A DNA stretch of 64,000 nt, taken from contig NW_025335505.1 in the NCBI RefSeq assembly GCF_004798865.1, forward strand, positions 15,116,354 to 15,180,353. Direction: 5' to 3'. Made by a program: the position numbers and the translations under genes. The notes beneath the pieces were generated by a model that had not been told where the DNA came from, did no database searches, and saw nothing but the letters and a program-made list of their open reading frames with translations. Within the stretch, counting starts at the first letter, position 1. Each line of letters starts with the position of its first letter. Source of the stretch: Varanus komodoensis. Taxonomy: Eukaryota; Chordata; Lepidosauria; Squamata; Varanidae. Positions 1 to 11,469 of the stretch are shown in pieces.

Positions 1-2600
1 CTACAAGATACATGAACATGTGTCAGTGTTCCAAAACCTTAAAAAAAATATATATGGGAGAGGGCGATTTAGAGCAGAAAAGTGAAGGATGGAATGTCTG
101 CTTGACTCTCTTCCCTATTCATTATTTCCCCACTGCAAATCATTCCCTTCCTGAGCAAGGTTTCAGATATGAGCTTGTGAAGTTAAAAAATGCTGTGTGT
201 GAAATGTGTCCTGGAATTGCTAAGATGATATTGGCAATGTTCAAAATGAATTTGTCCATCTAGAATGCTCAACTGTAGGTATGTTTGCCCAAAGTACTCT
301 TCTGTTTGGCATATAAATAAGTCCATTGTTTCCTTATTCCCAGGCAAGTTGTACTGAATATCCAAGACAGTGGTAATCCTAAGAACTGTAATTTTACAGA
401 GTATCTGAGTTAGAAGGACCTTTCCATCTGGAATTCACTTACCTTTGTCCCAAGTACAAGAACCTTCTAGATATTTAGTATCCAGATTACAGACTCAGAC
501 ATCCAAGCAAATTACATTTCCCCAAATCCCTCAACATCTAGCACAGTGCTGTTCAAAATTCTGGCACAGGAATTAAAGGACAAATGCAAATGAAATTTCT
601 TATTCATTGCCAGATAAATGAAAAGGAATGGGACTGTGTGCCAAAATAAAGAGGCTTTGCACTCTGACCTTGCAGAAGAAAGACCCTTTTGCGGTGTGAC
701 TGGGAGCACATCCATCATAATTTCTAACTAGGAAAAATGAGGGTTTTGAAAAAAATTGTAAAACCAAACAAGTATAAGTTCCAATTCTTACTTAAAGTTG
801 TGATTGATGGGTTCCAGAACTTTCCCTCCATAAGGAGAATTTTTCTTAAATTGATGGTGGGAACCTAGATTCCACTCAGAAATGAGTTAGAACAGTGAAT
901 TTTGCTGATTTCCCATTGCTTTGCATCCCCAAGCACCAGTTCATACACACACTTATGGAGGGTAGAAATCACCTCCTTCTCTTCTACCCATGAAATCATC
1001 CAGTTCAAGTTCTCTGAATCCCAGGGTTCATGGACGAGCTATGGAGACTAGTCCTATGCTTATCATGGGTAACTGCCAAAGGTGGAGGGAACAAAAACAA
1101 AGTCTGGCAATACAGGGATATGACTTACACAACTATACAATGTTCCATTGCATTTTCCACTAGGAACATCATCTTAGTAGACAGGAAAAAAGCAAAAATG
1201 AGCAAGAGTGGTCTAACGCAGCATTTCTTTCAGGCACTGGCCAGCCAACTGCCAGTGAGCATTATTCCTGTGCTCACACACACATGCACACACATGCACA
1301 CACATGCACACATTCCACAGTAACCCTATGATCCTGGTGGTAATAGACAGATGTTGAGAGCCTTAACTCCATGAATACTCATTATTTCTTACAACGTTAT
1401 ACAAATCAGTGAAAAAGAAATGCCAATGTTTTAAAACATATATACTTTCTGTGTGTGCAGGTGTGAAGGTAATGATCTGTTATGTCTCATTACGTAACAG
1501 CAGAAACTCATTAAAAAAAGGACAAATATAACAAACTTGTTATTGTCAAGCAATTGTCATGCTGAACAATGCAATTCATTATTACAGACTCCAAAATAGC
1601 CAGAGGAATTTGCTGTAGTAATTTTAGTAACATGAGTGTTTAAAAGCTTCTAGACAATTATAGTTAGGTTTTTCTACCTATAAGGAGCAATGGGCATGGC
1701 AAATAAAAGAAAGCAAAGAGACAGAAAAATAGATTGCAGAAGATCAAAACCAGTTTCTTTTTAGCAAGATGCAAAGCAGTTGTAGGAAGCAAAGGCATGT
1801 GGTGGGGATGGTATTGACAAACCCAAGACAACTCTGAATGCCATGACTGACCTTCTTCACCCTGGAAAGACAGCTATTTCTCAGCTCATTTTCTGGAGTT
1901 CAGCCGGCAGGGCAAGTCTGTGTTGGGAAACCATAATGCCTAATGATTTGGTCTTCTATATTGAGCCAATGTATACAGAAACCCCATAGTGGTAGTGAAG
2001 TCAGCACTTCTGTCTTTGCAGTGAGTTTGGAAGAGGCATGCACAGTACACTGAGAACAAAAACTTTGAAGTGTAATGCTTTGTGTAGGATTTAATCCCTA
2101 TTGTCAGAAAATCAAAATATTCTTGCAGATTCATAGTCAGGATTCCACAAGTAAAGATGGTGAAATCATAGAACATGAAAATATAAAGAAACAGATTCTA
2201 CCTGGGGAAAATTGAAGATGTTCTTTCAGGTTTGTGTTCATTGAATCTACCCTTTCTGTGTTAAAACTCACTGAACAATGTAACACAACTCTCAATACGT
2301 GTCAGAGTTGAACAGTGCCATCGTGCAGAAAGCCAACCTCAGTGTTTTCACAGGTAGTACCTTCTGCTTTTCCATTGCCATTTGGTTCAATTCTTCCCTC
2401 TGCACTTTCTGCCTGCCAGCTGAGAATATTGCAGTTTGCATCTGATGCAGCAAGTCATCATCTCTGAATCCTAATACTAAAATAAATCTGCGGAGAGGAT
2501 TTAAGATAGGAGATGGGGCAGGGGCATTTACCCTTGCCTTGGACCAAGCGAGCACACTGGACAATGCCAAGGAACTGAGGCGCTGCTCTGAAATTGTGTC
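1..2600. other. intergenic, no gene recognised
   Basis: AT-rich DNA without a supported exon or a recognisable transposon. The open frames are short and have no protein-like pattern. A small ACACATGC tandem run is listed separately. Confidence 0.6.
1276..1312. repeat. short tandem repeat (10-bp CACATGCACA unit)
   Basis: About 3.5 near-identical copies of a CA-rich 10-mer containing ATGC. Confidence 0.85.
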
Positions 2601-2719
2601 CCCTTAGTGACAGCATCCATCCCACCTATACACTTTTCTTTTCTCCATTCAGAAGATGGCAACTGCTGGCCAAGTGCAGGATCTGGGTCCTGCATACACA
2701 GACTCAGTCAAACAACTCC

Positions 2720-3092
2720 TTCCTGCATCAATTGTATCCTAACTGGCCCACAAGTGGCCTAGGCCAGTGCTTGCAGGACAGCCTCTACAAGTGCTGGTTT
2801 GAATTCCTGCTGGGGATGAGCAGCAAAGGAAAGGATTCAGCTGGCAATAGAAAGGCACTGGAAATTACAAGTGTTGGCTAAGTAAGGCACCTCCTTCCCA
2901 CCAGACACATCCTAAATAGGGTGTGAGTGGTGTGGCAAGGGACTCAGTCAGTGCTTGCAGGATGGCTCCTACACACAGAAGCTGAGTGGAGCACCTTTTT
3001 CCCACACCCTTCCTGTCCCAGTTGGGGTGCAAGTGGTTCAGGAAAACACCTAAATGATACTTGCAATATTGACTCCTGTAAGTGCCAGCAAA
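2720..3092. repeat. degenerate tandem repeat, three units
   Basis: Three diverged copies of one pattern occur at about 2720-2802, 2889-2985 and 2995-3092. Each runs CTCCTTCC..., then a TCCTAA/CCCAGTT..GGTG(C/T)(A/G)AGTGG box, then AGT(G/C)CTTGCAG or ACTTGCAATATT, and ends CTCCTACA/CTCCTGTA. Spacing is uneven. I do not recognise the unit; it may be an old minisatellite. Confidence 0.45.
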
Positions 3093-3217
3093 TTATCGCA
3101 ACACTTTCCCCATAGGAATTCCCATCATTGATTGGAGAGAGCAAAAGTATTCCTTTGGATACTGTTCTCCTGCCCACTAGGAAAGGGAGCAGCATACAGA
3201 TCAGAGATAGTACAGAT

Positions 3218-3243
3218 TCTCCTCCTCCTCCTCCTCCTCCTCT
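3218..3243. repeat. (TCC)n microsatellite
   Basis: About eight uninterrupted TCC trinucleotides. Confidence 0.9.
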
Positions 3244-3528
3244 CCAAGTCTCCAGTGCATGGACAGAGGGTTAGGGAAGGGCCTCTAGAAGGTACCCAAC
3301 CTTCCATGGGTAAGGCTGGGAATTTCCATGGGATAGATAGTGCTGCAGGTCAGGGGTTCTCACTCCTGGCCTTAAGATATTACAGGTTCTGTGCCTGACC
3401 AGAACAGCCACCCCTGGTGAGTTCCTTTGGTGCTAATATGACTTCATATTATGAAGCTTATGAAATATATGAATTTTAAACCACAAAAGTAGTCCTAGTG
3501 GCATGGTCAAGTTGGGAAAATATACAAG

Positions 3529-3707
3529 CTGGGTTCAGACAAATGCTAAACCATGGTGGAAACCACCAAGGTATGGTTTGTTGTTTCTTGTGAACCCAGC
3601 CAGTGGTACTTCATGGTAAGAATGATCTACATGTAACCACAGAAAGAAACAGCAGTCTGTTCTATGGTGCCCATGTTACCATGGCTTATTTGATTGTGTG
3701 AACCCAG
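3529..3707. mobile_element. fold-back MITE, 179 bp
   Basis: The left end CTGGGTTCAGACAAATGCTA runs on to AACCATGGT, and the right end is the reverse complement of CTGGGTTCACACAATCAAAT plus AAGCCATGGT. The arms are about 30 bp with some mismatches. A further internal GTGAACCCAGCC sits at about 3590. No coding capacity, so it is a non-autonomous DNA element. Superfamily not determined. Confidence 0.72.
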
Positions 3708-3808
3708 AAACAATGTCTTAGCTTGACTTCATGCTGCTGACACAGAGTCCTGGAGAAAGGGTGGCTGCTGCTGAAGGAGATATTTCTCCCTGCATTCTCT
3801 GTGATTGT

Positions 3809-4420
3809 TGTGAGGTGTCAGCTCACAGTTGTAAATGACCCACACTTATGCAGGCGATAAAACTAAAGTCTTTTATTATTACTTTTCTACAAGATTTACG
3901 ATGCTACGAATAAGTTCTACTGCAATGACCTTTACAAGTCAGTTGCTATCCCCCCAGTGATGTCTCTCAAGGAACCCACATGGGATTAGCTTTCTTTGTC
4001 GCACCTTTCCCCCCTGAGATGGGACAAAGCCTCCTTTTGTTCCAATCAGCGTAAGCTATGTCTAAGAATCACATGGGACAAATCTATCCCACCTCCTGCG
4101 TCTTCTGTATCTTGTTCAGGAGACTTAGCATCAGGAGGAAGGGGGGCATCCTGCCCATGTTCTTCAGGGGCAGAACTTGTAGTGTCTTTTCCCTCAGGGC
4201 CCTTGTGGTCAGACAGAGGCTTGGCTGTTTGCCCAAGGGGTAAAAGGTCAGGATGAGGGATGGCTACCTGTTCAGCTACTCCCAAGCCAGGTTGTGGAAG
4301 GGTCACTTGGCCACAGGGCCTCAAGTATAAGTCCTCCTGTTCTGATGTCTGATTCTCTCTTTGGGTGTTTGACTCATCCTCATGAGGTGCCACCTCTGTT
4401 GAGGCTTCAGGCATGACAGT
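3809..4420 (-). mobile_element. probable LTR retrotransposon fossil: 3' LTR plus end of internal region
   Basis: On the minus strand a purine tract of G and A (about 4004-4018) is followed by a stretch of about 195 bp (3809-4003) that starts TG and ends CA and contains an AATAAA-like signal, as expected of a 3' LTR. A Pro/Glu/Gln-rich frame of about 120 codons (4046-4414) lies just upstream, as in the poorly conserved tail after integrase in some Gypsy-like elements. No second LTR was found, so it is an incomplete, old, inactive copy. The family is a guess. Confidence 0.4.
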
Positions 4421-4449
4421 GATCCAGATCTGCCTAGCAAAGAAGCATC

Positions 4450-7400
4450 AGTTCCAACTCCTCTCAGATTGGCTACTCAGTGCTCTCTTTCACTTCTGCC
4501 TTTGTGCTGTCTTCCAGGTGCCCACCTGAACCTTTGGAATGTTGCTGGCAAGGGAGAAGCTTGCTGAGCTGCCTCCAGCAGCAACTGTGGAGACAAACGT
4601 GTTTGTCACTCCTGTCTGGTCGCTGGAGTTTACCCAAAGACTGCTAGTGAGCCGCTCTGCCTTTGTTTTTCTGGCAGATTCATCACTCCTCTCTCTACAA
4701 AGTCACTCCTACATGAATGGGGCACATGAGAAACACATGGGGCATCAACAACATGGTAATTGACCAGAAAAGTCCATGACCCCTCATCTGTCTCCCACCC
4801 TCACCTCCGCTCCCATCCTGTCCCTGGCATTCTTTGGGACTGTCAACAAGCCCCACTCTTGGCATCCTCCACCCTGTCCTCTGTACCTGCCAGGCAAGAG
4901 GCACCCAATTTCCCAGTGGATCTAAGAGAACTACCCATGGCAGTTCCACTGCTGGTGACTCTTTCCCCACAGTGGCCATGTTATATTACACCTCAAGGTT
5001 TCCTGACAACCCACAGAGAGAAGCAGGAGTGGTATTTGGGCCTTCGCACAGGTGCTTCCCCCTGCATCCCCCCACAGCAGTTCTCAGCGCCCCTAGAGCA
5101 TTGCTGCAAGATATTCATGTATACAAGATATACATGTACACATCTATACATGTAGATGTATAGTCATATGTCTGTCCAGTTAGGGGGTGGAACGTGTCAG
5201 GTGTAGTGAATGGTAGAATGAGAACATCTGCATCCAGTGGCTGGATACCTGTTGGCATAGGGTGGTGTGTTGTAGGGGTGGGGGGTACTATGAGGGCACA
5301 GCTGTAGACCAGCAGGGCTCAAACTCCAGCAGAAGAGACTACTAACTTTATTCACACATGGCATGCTTTTCTCTTTAGCATGATCACCCTTTTGCTGGTG
5401 TGGTGTTGCAGAAATAAAGACAGGTTTTGCAATGCGGGTGTGTTTCTTGTAGGGATGGATGGCTAAGAGGCTGGGGGAGGTGAGGAAGTGAGCACCAGAG
5501 GAGGCCACTCACCGCATGGCCTGGTCCGGGGAGGGTTCCCAGGGTGAGCTGCCTCCTCACATGATGGTGCAGATGGAGGCAGTTGGAAGAGCTTCTTAGG
5601 ATGGGGTGTGGGGTGCCCAGTGAGGCTGGCTGCAGCCATGGCATGCAAGGGAGCAGGGAAGAGTGGATCCTGCCCACATGCATGCCCTCTGTGTGTCTGG
5701 CTACAGGGGGAGGTGACCCTTTCCAGCATGGGTGAGTCCTGGGCACAGGGGAGCATGGACACTTCTTCAGCATGGGAGGGGTGGGTATATATACTGATAT
5801 GTTGGTACAGAGCATGGTAGCACAGGAGAATGTTACTCTAGTGAGTAAACCATTGCTGGCTGAGGACATGGCCAAGAACGTATAAGGACCAGGGAAGGAG
5901 AGGCAGGCAAATTAGGCAGGAGCAGTGCACCCTGGGATTGTATTTCAGTCAGAGGGTCTACTTGAATACTCCTCCTCATTGAGGGGAATGATGGAGGAGT
6001 GTGGAAGCCAGGCAAGCACAGATACCATGTGATTGTCTGAAGCCAGCAACTGGGTAGGGAACCGTGCTGCATAGTAGCCATGTAGCATGGTTTAGTGGTA
6101 TGTATGAATGCAGCCACAGTAGATAAGTGAATGGGCCTCAGTAGGATTGAGCGTACTTCTCCCACATGGTTGAATAATTCTTATAATAGGAACAGCCACA
6201 CTTAGCTACGATTTATATACATTGTGAAAATGAGTTGCACGTTATTCAATTAACACACTGCCTTTCCTTTCTCCCTGCCCCATGCTTCAGTCTCATGTTT
6301 TATGGGCCAAATTATGCGTGGCTTCCACCCCAAATAAAACTGGTGCATTTTTTCCTAATTTTATCTTCCACTGTGACACAGCATATTGAGTTTTATTTGT
6401 CTCCATAACAAATGCTCAGTTGGATGTTGGTTCACCAAATTATAAAATTCAATATTTTTATGCACAATAGTGGGAATATATAAAAATAAATGACATTTAG
6501 ACCACTATATTGGAGTTTATACTGCACTGCTGATAAGAATTAAAGAATGCACCCAAGAAAACATTAGAGATTTGATAAAAGTCATCATACTCTTTAATCT
6601 TCATAATCTCTCACTTTCAAATATGGCTTCATCTATCATTTTTGCAGCCGCTAACTAAAAAAACCAAAAACTGAGTTATCATAGGTAATAGAGTTTGCCA
6701 GTTCTTTATTATGCTAAAATATAGCTCTATTTTAATTTCTTTGTGGAAGGAAACTAGGAATGCCATATTCATTATGACTAACAATATAACCAAGCATAAC
6801 AACAACAAAAAATGATTTAAAAATACAAGACAGAATGGTCTTCATTTTTAATATTTGTATAATCCCTAAAATAAAATATATAAGTGTGGCGTACATTTTA
6901 AACAAAGCCATTCCTTCTGGTAAAATAGCAGATAAAAATAGGAATTGCAATGTTATAGCATTCATATATCATCATTTCTGGAGATACAACATAATTTTTC
7001 CCTTTTCATATTTAAATCTGTAAGATAAAGTCAATATTACCCTACTTCATGGATAAGGAGATGAAGCTGATGGAGGGCCATAATTAGTCAGATGGAAAAT
7101 GTTTCCATGTATAGATCATCTCCTTGGCATCATCCAACTCAACCATTCTACTTGCACAAATTAAAACTAGATTCCTTGGGCCAAGGCAGTCACAGGTTTC
7201 TGAGTGGCATGCTGATATTTCAGCCTGGATGGGCTATGCTTCAGTTTTCCATATATCCATGGTTGTCATCCTTATAGTATATGTATTCCTTCTTTTTGTA
7301 AAGGTTTAAACTTATGGCCTTTTCACACAACATCATACCTGTCAGAGTAACTCTGCTTATTCCATCTTGGCTTTTACTATGACAGAAGCATGTTTTCCCC

Positions 7401-8130
7401 TCAGAGAATATTGTACAGTAATACACAATCATTCTTAATGAGGTAAAGATAAAATAGGTGGAGAGACTCTTCAGTTTTTACTTCAACAGAGCTCCTGATC
7501 TTTCTTTCAATATTCTCTGCACAGTGTTAGAAATAGGGTGATTTCTTGGTGCAGTAGAGAAGATAGTCCCTGTTTCACCTGCTGGAAAGAAAGAGATGCT
7601 ACACAATCTCCCTAGCTACTGTGATTAAATAGGATCTGAAGATACAGGGATGACCTGATTAGAAAAGATCAAATGGCCCGATAAGTATTACCTAGTCTAA
7701 CCTTGCTCTGTTGATAAAATCAAAGGGTTTTTTAAATGCTTGAGGACTTGGATAAACCAACATATTGCATTACATAAACAAATTATTTAATTGGCATTGA
7801 ACCGATACATAGATGTTCCTTCAAAAAGGTTACAGGTTGTGCATAAGAACAACTTTTACACAAAGTAATTTTAAAAAGGAGACAAGATCTGAAGATCAAG
7901 AAAGTGCAATCACAGTGAATAGTGACGAACTGCAGGTTTGCCCTTGGAACAATAGATTAGTTAAAGAACTCAGAAGTAGAATGGAATCTTTTGAAAAATA
8001 GTGCAAAATTACAGTGTTAGAAACTTTTTGATTTGTTGATTATTAGATTTCTTTACCTTCCAATAGATAAAGCTATCTGAATAGTTCATCAAAGTTAAGA
8101 CCATTAATCTTCATAGAGGCTTCACAGTAC
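4450..8130. other. intergenic, no gene recognised
   Basis: The first part (to about 6170) is richer in G and C and has several long but low-complexity open frames rich in Pro, His and Ser; none resembles a known protein. The rest is AT-rich. A short palindrome-rich TATACATGTA stretch lies at about 5117-5160. Confidence 0.5.
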
Positions 8131-8136
8131 AGGTTT

Positions 8137-8215
8137 TCCTACAGGTTGTCCCTCGGTTACATACATCCGGGTTACAAACGACCCATACTTATGAAAGTGT
8201 GGACTTCCATAAACC
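8137..8215. mobile_element. possible DNA-transposon-derived repeat
   Basis: The text GGTTGTCCCTCGGTTACATA followed by CATCCGGGTTACAAACGACC resembles a dispersed repeat with alternating GTTAC(G)AAC motifs that I recall from reptile genomes. Ends and family cannot be set. Confidence 0.3.
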
Positions 8216-10370
8216 CTGCATAAATTTCTCCAATGAAAATCCATGGATATCTCTAGAGAACTACACAACACATTTGGTGACACATCATGAGTGGCTGCAT
8301 AATTCCCTAGAGATATTCATGCCTTTTCCCTAGAAATAGTCATAGAAAAGACTTCTGTGCTGCAGACAAACTCCTAGGACACCCTTCCTCTGGAGCAGCA
8401 GACCTAACAGGATACCACTGCTCTGAAGGATCAGTGTACCAGGACACCCCACCATGTCTTACTCTGAGGAAGGACCCCTTCACAGCCAGACATTACAGGT
8501 TGTGACAAGCCAGTATAGTTCTTCAGAGTACCAGTGAGTTCATACTGTTATTCAGGTAGGCAGGTGGATGTGTGTTCTAGAAAAGGGGTGGGGGGGGGAG
8601 TGGCAGTTTTTTTCCTGCCTTAGGTAGCATGAGAGCTTGCAATGCAGTGTGGTAGAAATAGGCACGGATAATATCAACATCAAGTGCTGGTCCTAATAAC
8701 ACTGGAACAAAGAGCTGCTTGTCAGGTTTGGAGACAAGAATTCCCCTCTGGCTGATCAGCCTACAAGCTCAGATAAGCAAAAACTTGCCCACAGAATACT
8801 TTTCTCATGTGCATATGGTGCCATTTTGATTATGTAGAGATCCATAATACTATATGTATGTGATGATTATGCTTTCATTGATGTCTTTAAAATGTATCTA
8901 TGTCCTTCCCAATTGCAGGTGGTGCCTTTAGCACCTTTTACTGGCTATTATGATGGGTCTTTAAAGTTCTTCTAGGCAGTAGCAATATCAGATAAATGCA
9001 TCTGAAAGGACAAAAGCAAAATAAGCTGGGAAGGAGGAAGCCTTTCTTTAGCATGTACAAACAGCTGGGTGAGAAACAGAAAGCTTGTTTGCACACCAGT
9101 ATCTATCACTAAAGCCTTAGCCCACTCATTACCATTGGCAGCAGAATCTGGTAGCTGACAGACAAGGGAAGAGAGTGGGAAATAATGTCACTCAGCCTAA
9201 TACTACTCTCATACACTGATCTAAATTCTGACCATTAAATGCCATTCATGCCTCAAGCTTCAGTTCTTTAAATTTTACGCCACCATGCCATGGTGGTGAA
9301 TATATCAAAAAGTTAAATATTTTTCCATCTTTGGGATAAAGACAGATTGTATCATATAGTTATAGAACACTGAAACCAGTAACCAGATTGTATCCTTTAG
9401 CTTTTGTATTTAGTTTTCCCCTTTTTCTCCACACAGAATAACCTTATCTGAATCTAGCTATTTTTGGAATGATAATGGATTGTTCTGATGATGCTTCACT
9501 TTTGTTTGTGACACTTTTAAGAAATCTCCATATTGTCCAAGCTGTGCTGCAGCAATCTGCATGCTTTTGGGTGAGGAACATGAGTTATTCTGGTACGTAC
9601 CAAGGGCTACACAGTGCAGCATTCTGTTCATACAGCAGCCAATCAACAAGTAAGATATGAGGGCAACAGCACTTCCCCAGCTGTGTACCCGAACCACTGG
9701 TGTACGTAGGAAATAATGTTTCTTATCCTGGAGGTAACATACGGCCATCAGGACTAGTAACCATTGATAACCTTTTCCTCCATGAACTTTTCCATTCCCC
9801 TGTAAATACTATCCAAATAGGTAGATTTCATAGTATAATTATACACTGGATCCTATTTATTTTGTAAAATTAGTTTTAATTGAGCCTTGGATCTTAAAGC
9901 ATGTGACACAAGCTTCTGAAGACAATAACTTGCTTGATGAAATGGACAGAGAACGTGATAAGCACGTACACAGAAATATATAGTATCTCAAGCATCTCTG
10001 GTCTTTATTCTAATGAAGAGACACAATGCTATAGCTGTCAATCAACTTCATTTTAAGGGCCCCACATTTGGTCTTTCTCCAGAACAACTTTTGCTTAAGC
10101 GTAGTCCTCCCATCTTCACCCACTCCATTCTGCAATGTGATGTTTTCTTTAAATGTCCAGTTTGTCCAGTTGGTATACCTTGAACAACATTTCTATAGTA
10201 CCAAGGTATATGTTTAATGAATTCTCTAACTAATGTCAGTATAATAGAGTCAATTGCATATATTGAGTTATTCTGTTAGCTAACAGATGCCAGCATTGTG
10301 TTTTTAAAGTAGAATGGGGAACTCAGGTCAATTTTCTGAATGCATTTTTTTCATTACATTTCAGCTAGCA
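8216..10370. other. intergenic, no gene recognised
   Basis: No exon, RNA gene or clear transposon seen. Confidence 0.5.
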
Positions 10371-10371
10371 G

Positions 10372-10490
10372 CATTTATTTCCTAGATTTATATACCACTT
10401 CTTACAGAGGTATCAACATGGGGAACATACAATGCAGTTACACCAAAAACAATAAAACATAATAAATTAAATTAAATACTTGTCAGCAAT
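10372..10490 (-). mobile_element. L2/CR1-type LINE or SINE tail fragment, old
   Basis: The sequence TTTATTTCC..ATTTATATACC.., then CATACAATGCAGTTAC and an AATAAAACATAATAAAT-rich end, matches the general shape of reptile L2-group 3' tails (TTTATATACCGCC...GCGGCTTACAA). Strongly decayed. Confidence 0.45.
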
Positions 10491-11279
10491 AAATATATAT
10501 GTATACATGCACACACCACTTACTACATTTTGGAAATGTATATGAATGTGCTCACTTCTTTTGTGACCACTCCACTTCTTTTCCTACTTAGTGGAATGGC
10601 TAGTATTCCCATAAGTATACAAGCATATCTAATTTATATTGCTATTTGATGGGCTGGCTAAGGAAATATTTTCAAAGGTCAATAGAGTAGAGAATGCAGA
10701 CTTTATATGGCTTTATTGAAAACATTTTTAGAAACTGATATATGAAAGGGCTATATGGATAAACATAAATATTTAATTTTGAAAGCTACTATTTAATTTA
10801 AACAGGGATTATAAATTGCTTGTAAAGTAGTATTATCAATTACTCTATATTCTAAGGGGATATATTCTATGTGGATTGGTTTAAAAATCTGTTTATTAAA
10901 AAGTCATGGATAGAGCAAACATGTGGTCTCTGGACTGCATCTAGAAGGCCATAAGATGCTTCATATTCAGAGATCTAGAAAAGAGCTCCAGCCTCAGAGG
11001 TGGCAATCCATGCTTAGAGTGTCCTCCCAACTCATTGCTGGGGAAGAAAGAACCACATTAGCTGCTTCTCTGAGGCCATAAGTGCAAACTTGGGAAAGGG
11101 TAAGGAAGGCTCACAGAGGGAGGGAGACTGTCTTTCCTTTCATACTGAAACACCACAGCCGGATGGTCAAATCCAGCTGTCTGGCTGATTTGCACAATGC
11201 GAGGAACAGGAAGCTGAAGATTATCTCAGAGCTTCTCTTGTTCTGGATAGGATGCCCACTACCCTCTGTATTTGGAGGC
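10491..11279. other. intergenic, no feature seen
   Basis: AT-rich sequence without a supported gene or repeat. Confidence 0.5.
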
Positions 11280-11420
11280 TTAAAGGTACAATCCTGTGCA
11301 TATTTAGACAGGAAAAGAGTTACAGAATTGCCAGCATTCCCTAGGAAGCATGGCTGAGTGGGAAATGATAGGAATTGTAGGCCTTTTTTCTGTCTAAATA
11401 TATATAGAATTGTAACCTAA
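11280..11420. mobile_element. fold-back MITE, 141 bp
   Basis: The left arm TTAAAGGTACAATCCTGTGC ATATTTAGACAG and right arm CTGTCTAAATATATATAGAATT GTAACCTAA are reverse complements over about 35 bp with few mismatches. The interior has no coding capacity. Related arms occur singly at 17088 and 47440. Confidence 0.7.
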
Positions 11421-11427
11421 GAGAAAA

Positions 11428-11469
11428 AATCCTCTGGCCTCTAGGCAGTGTCTGTGGCCCCATAGTATC
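11428..11469. repeat. short palindromic dispersed repeat, copy 1
   Basis: Reads AATCCTCTGGCCTCTAGGCA then GTGTCTGTGGCCCCAT, preceded by GAGAAA. The same pattern occurs at 27478, 53630 and 62570. Confidence 0.5.

Noticed and set aside
2292-2570. 92-codon open frame on the minus strand
   Set aside because: Looks somewhat protein-like, but matches nothing known to me and has no clear splice sites with matching neighbours.
5384-5875. 163-codon open frame on the minus strand
   Set aside because: Pro/His/Ser-rich with no recognisable motif; overlapping frames of similar length suggest compositional bias.
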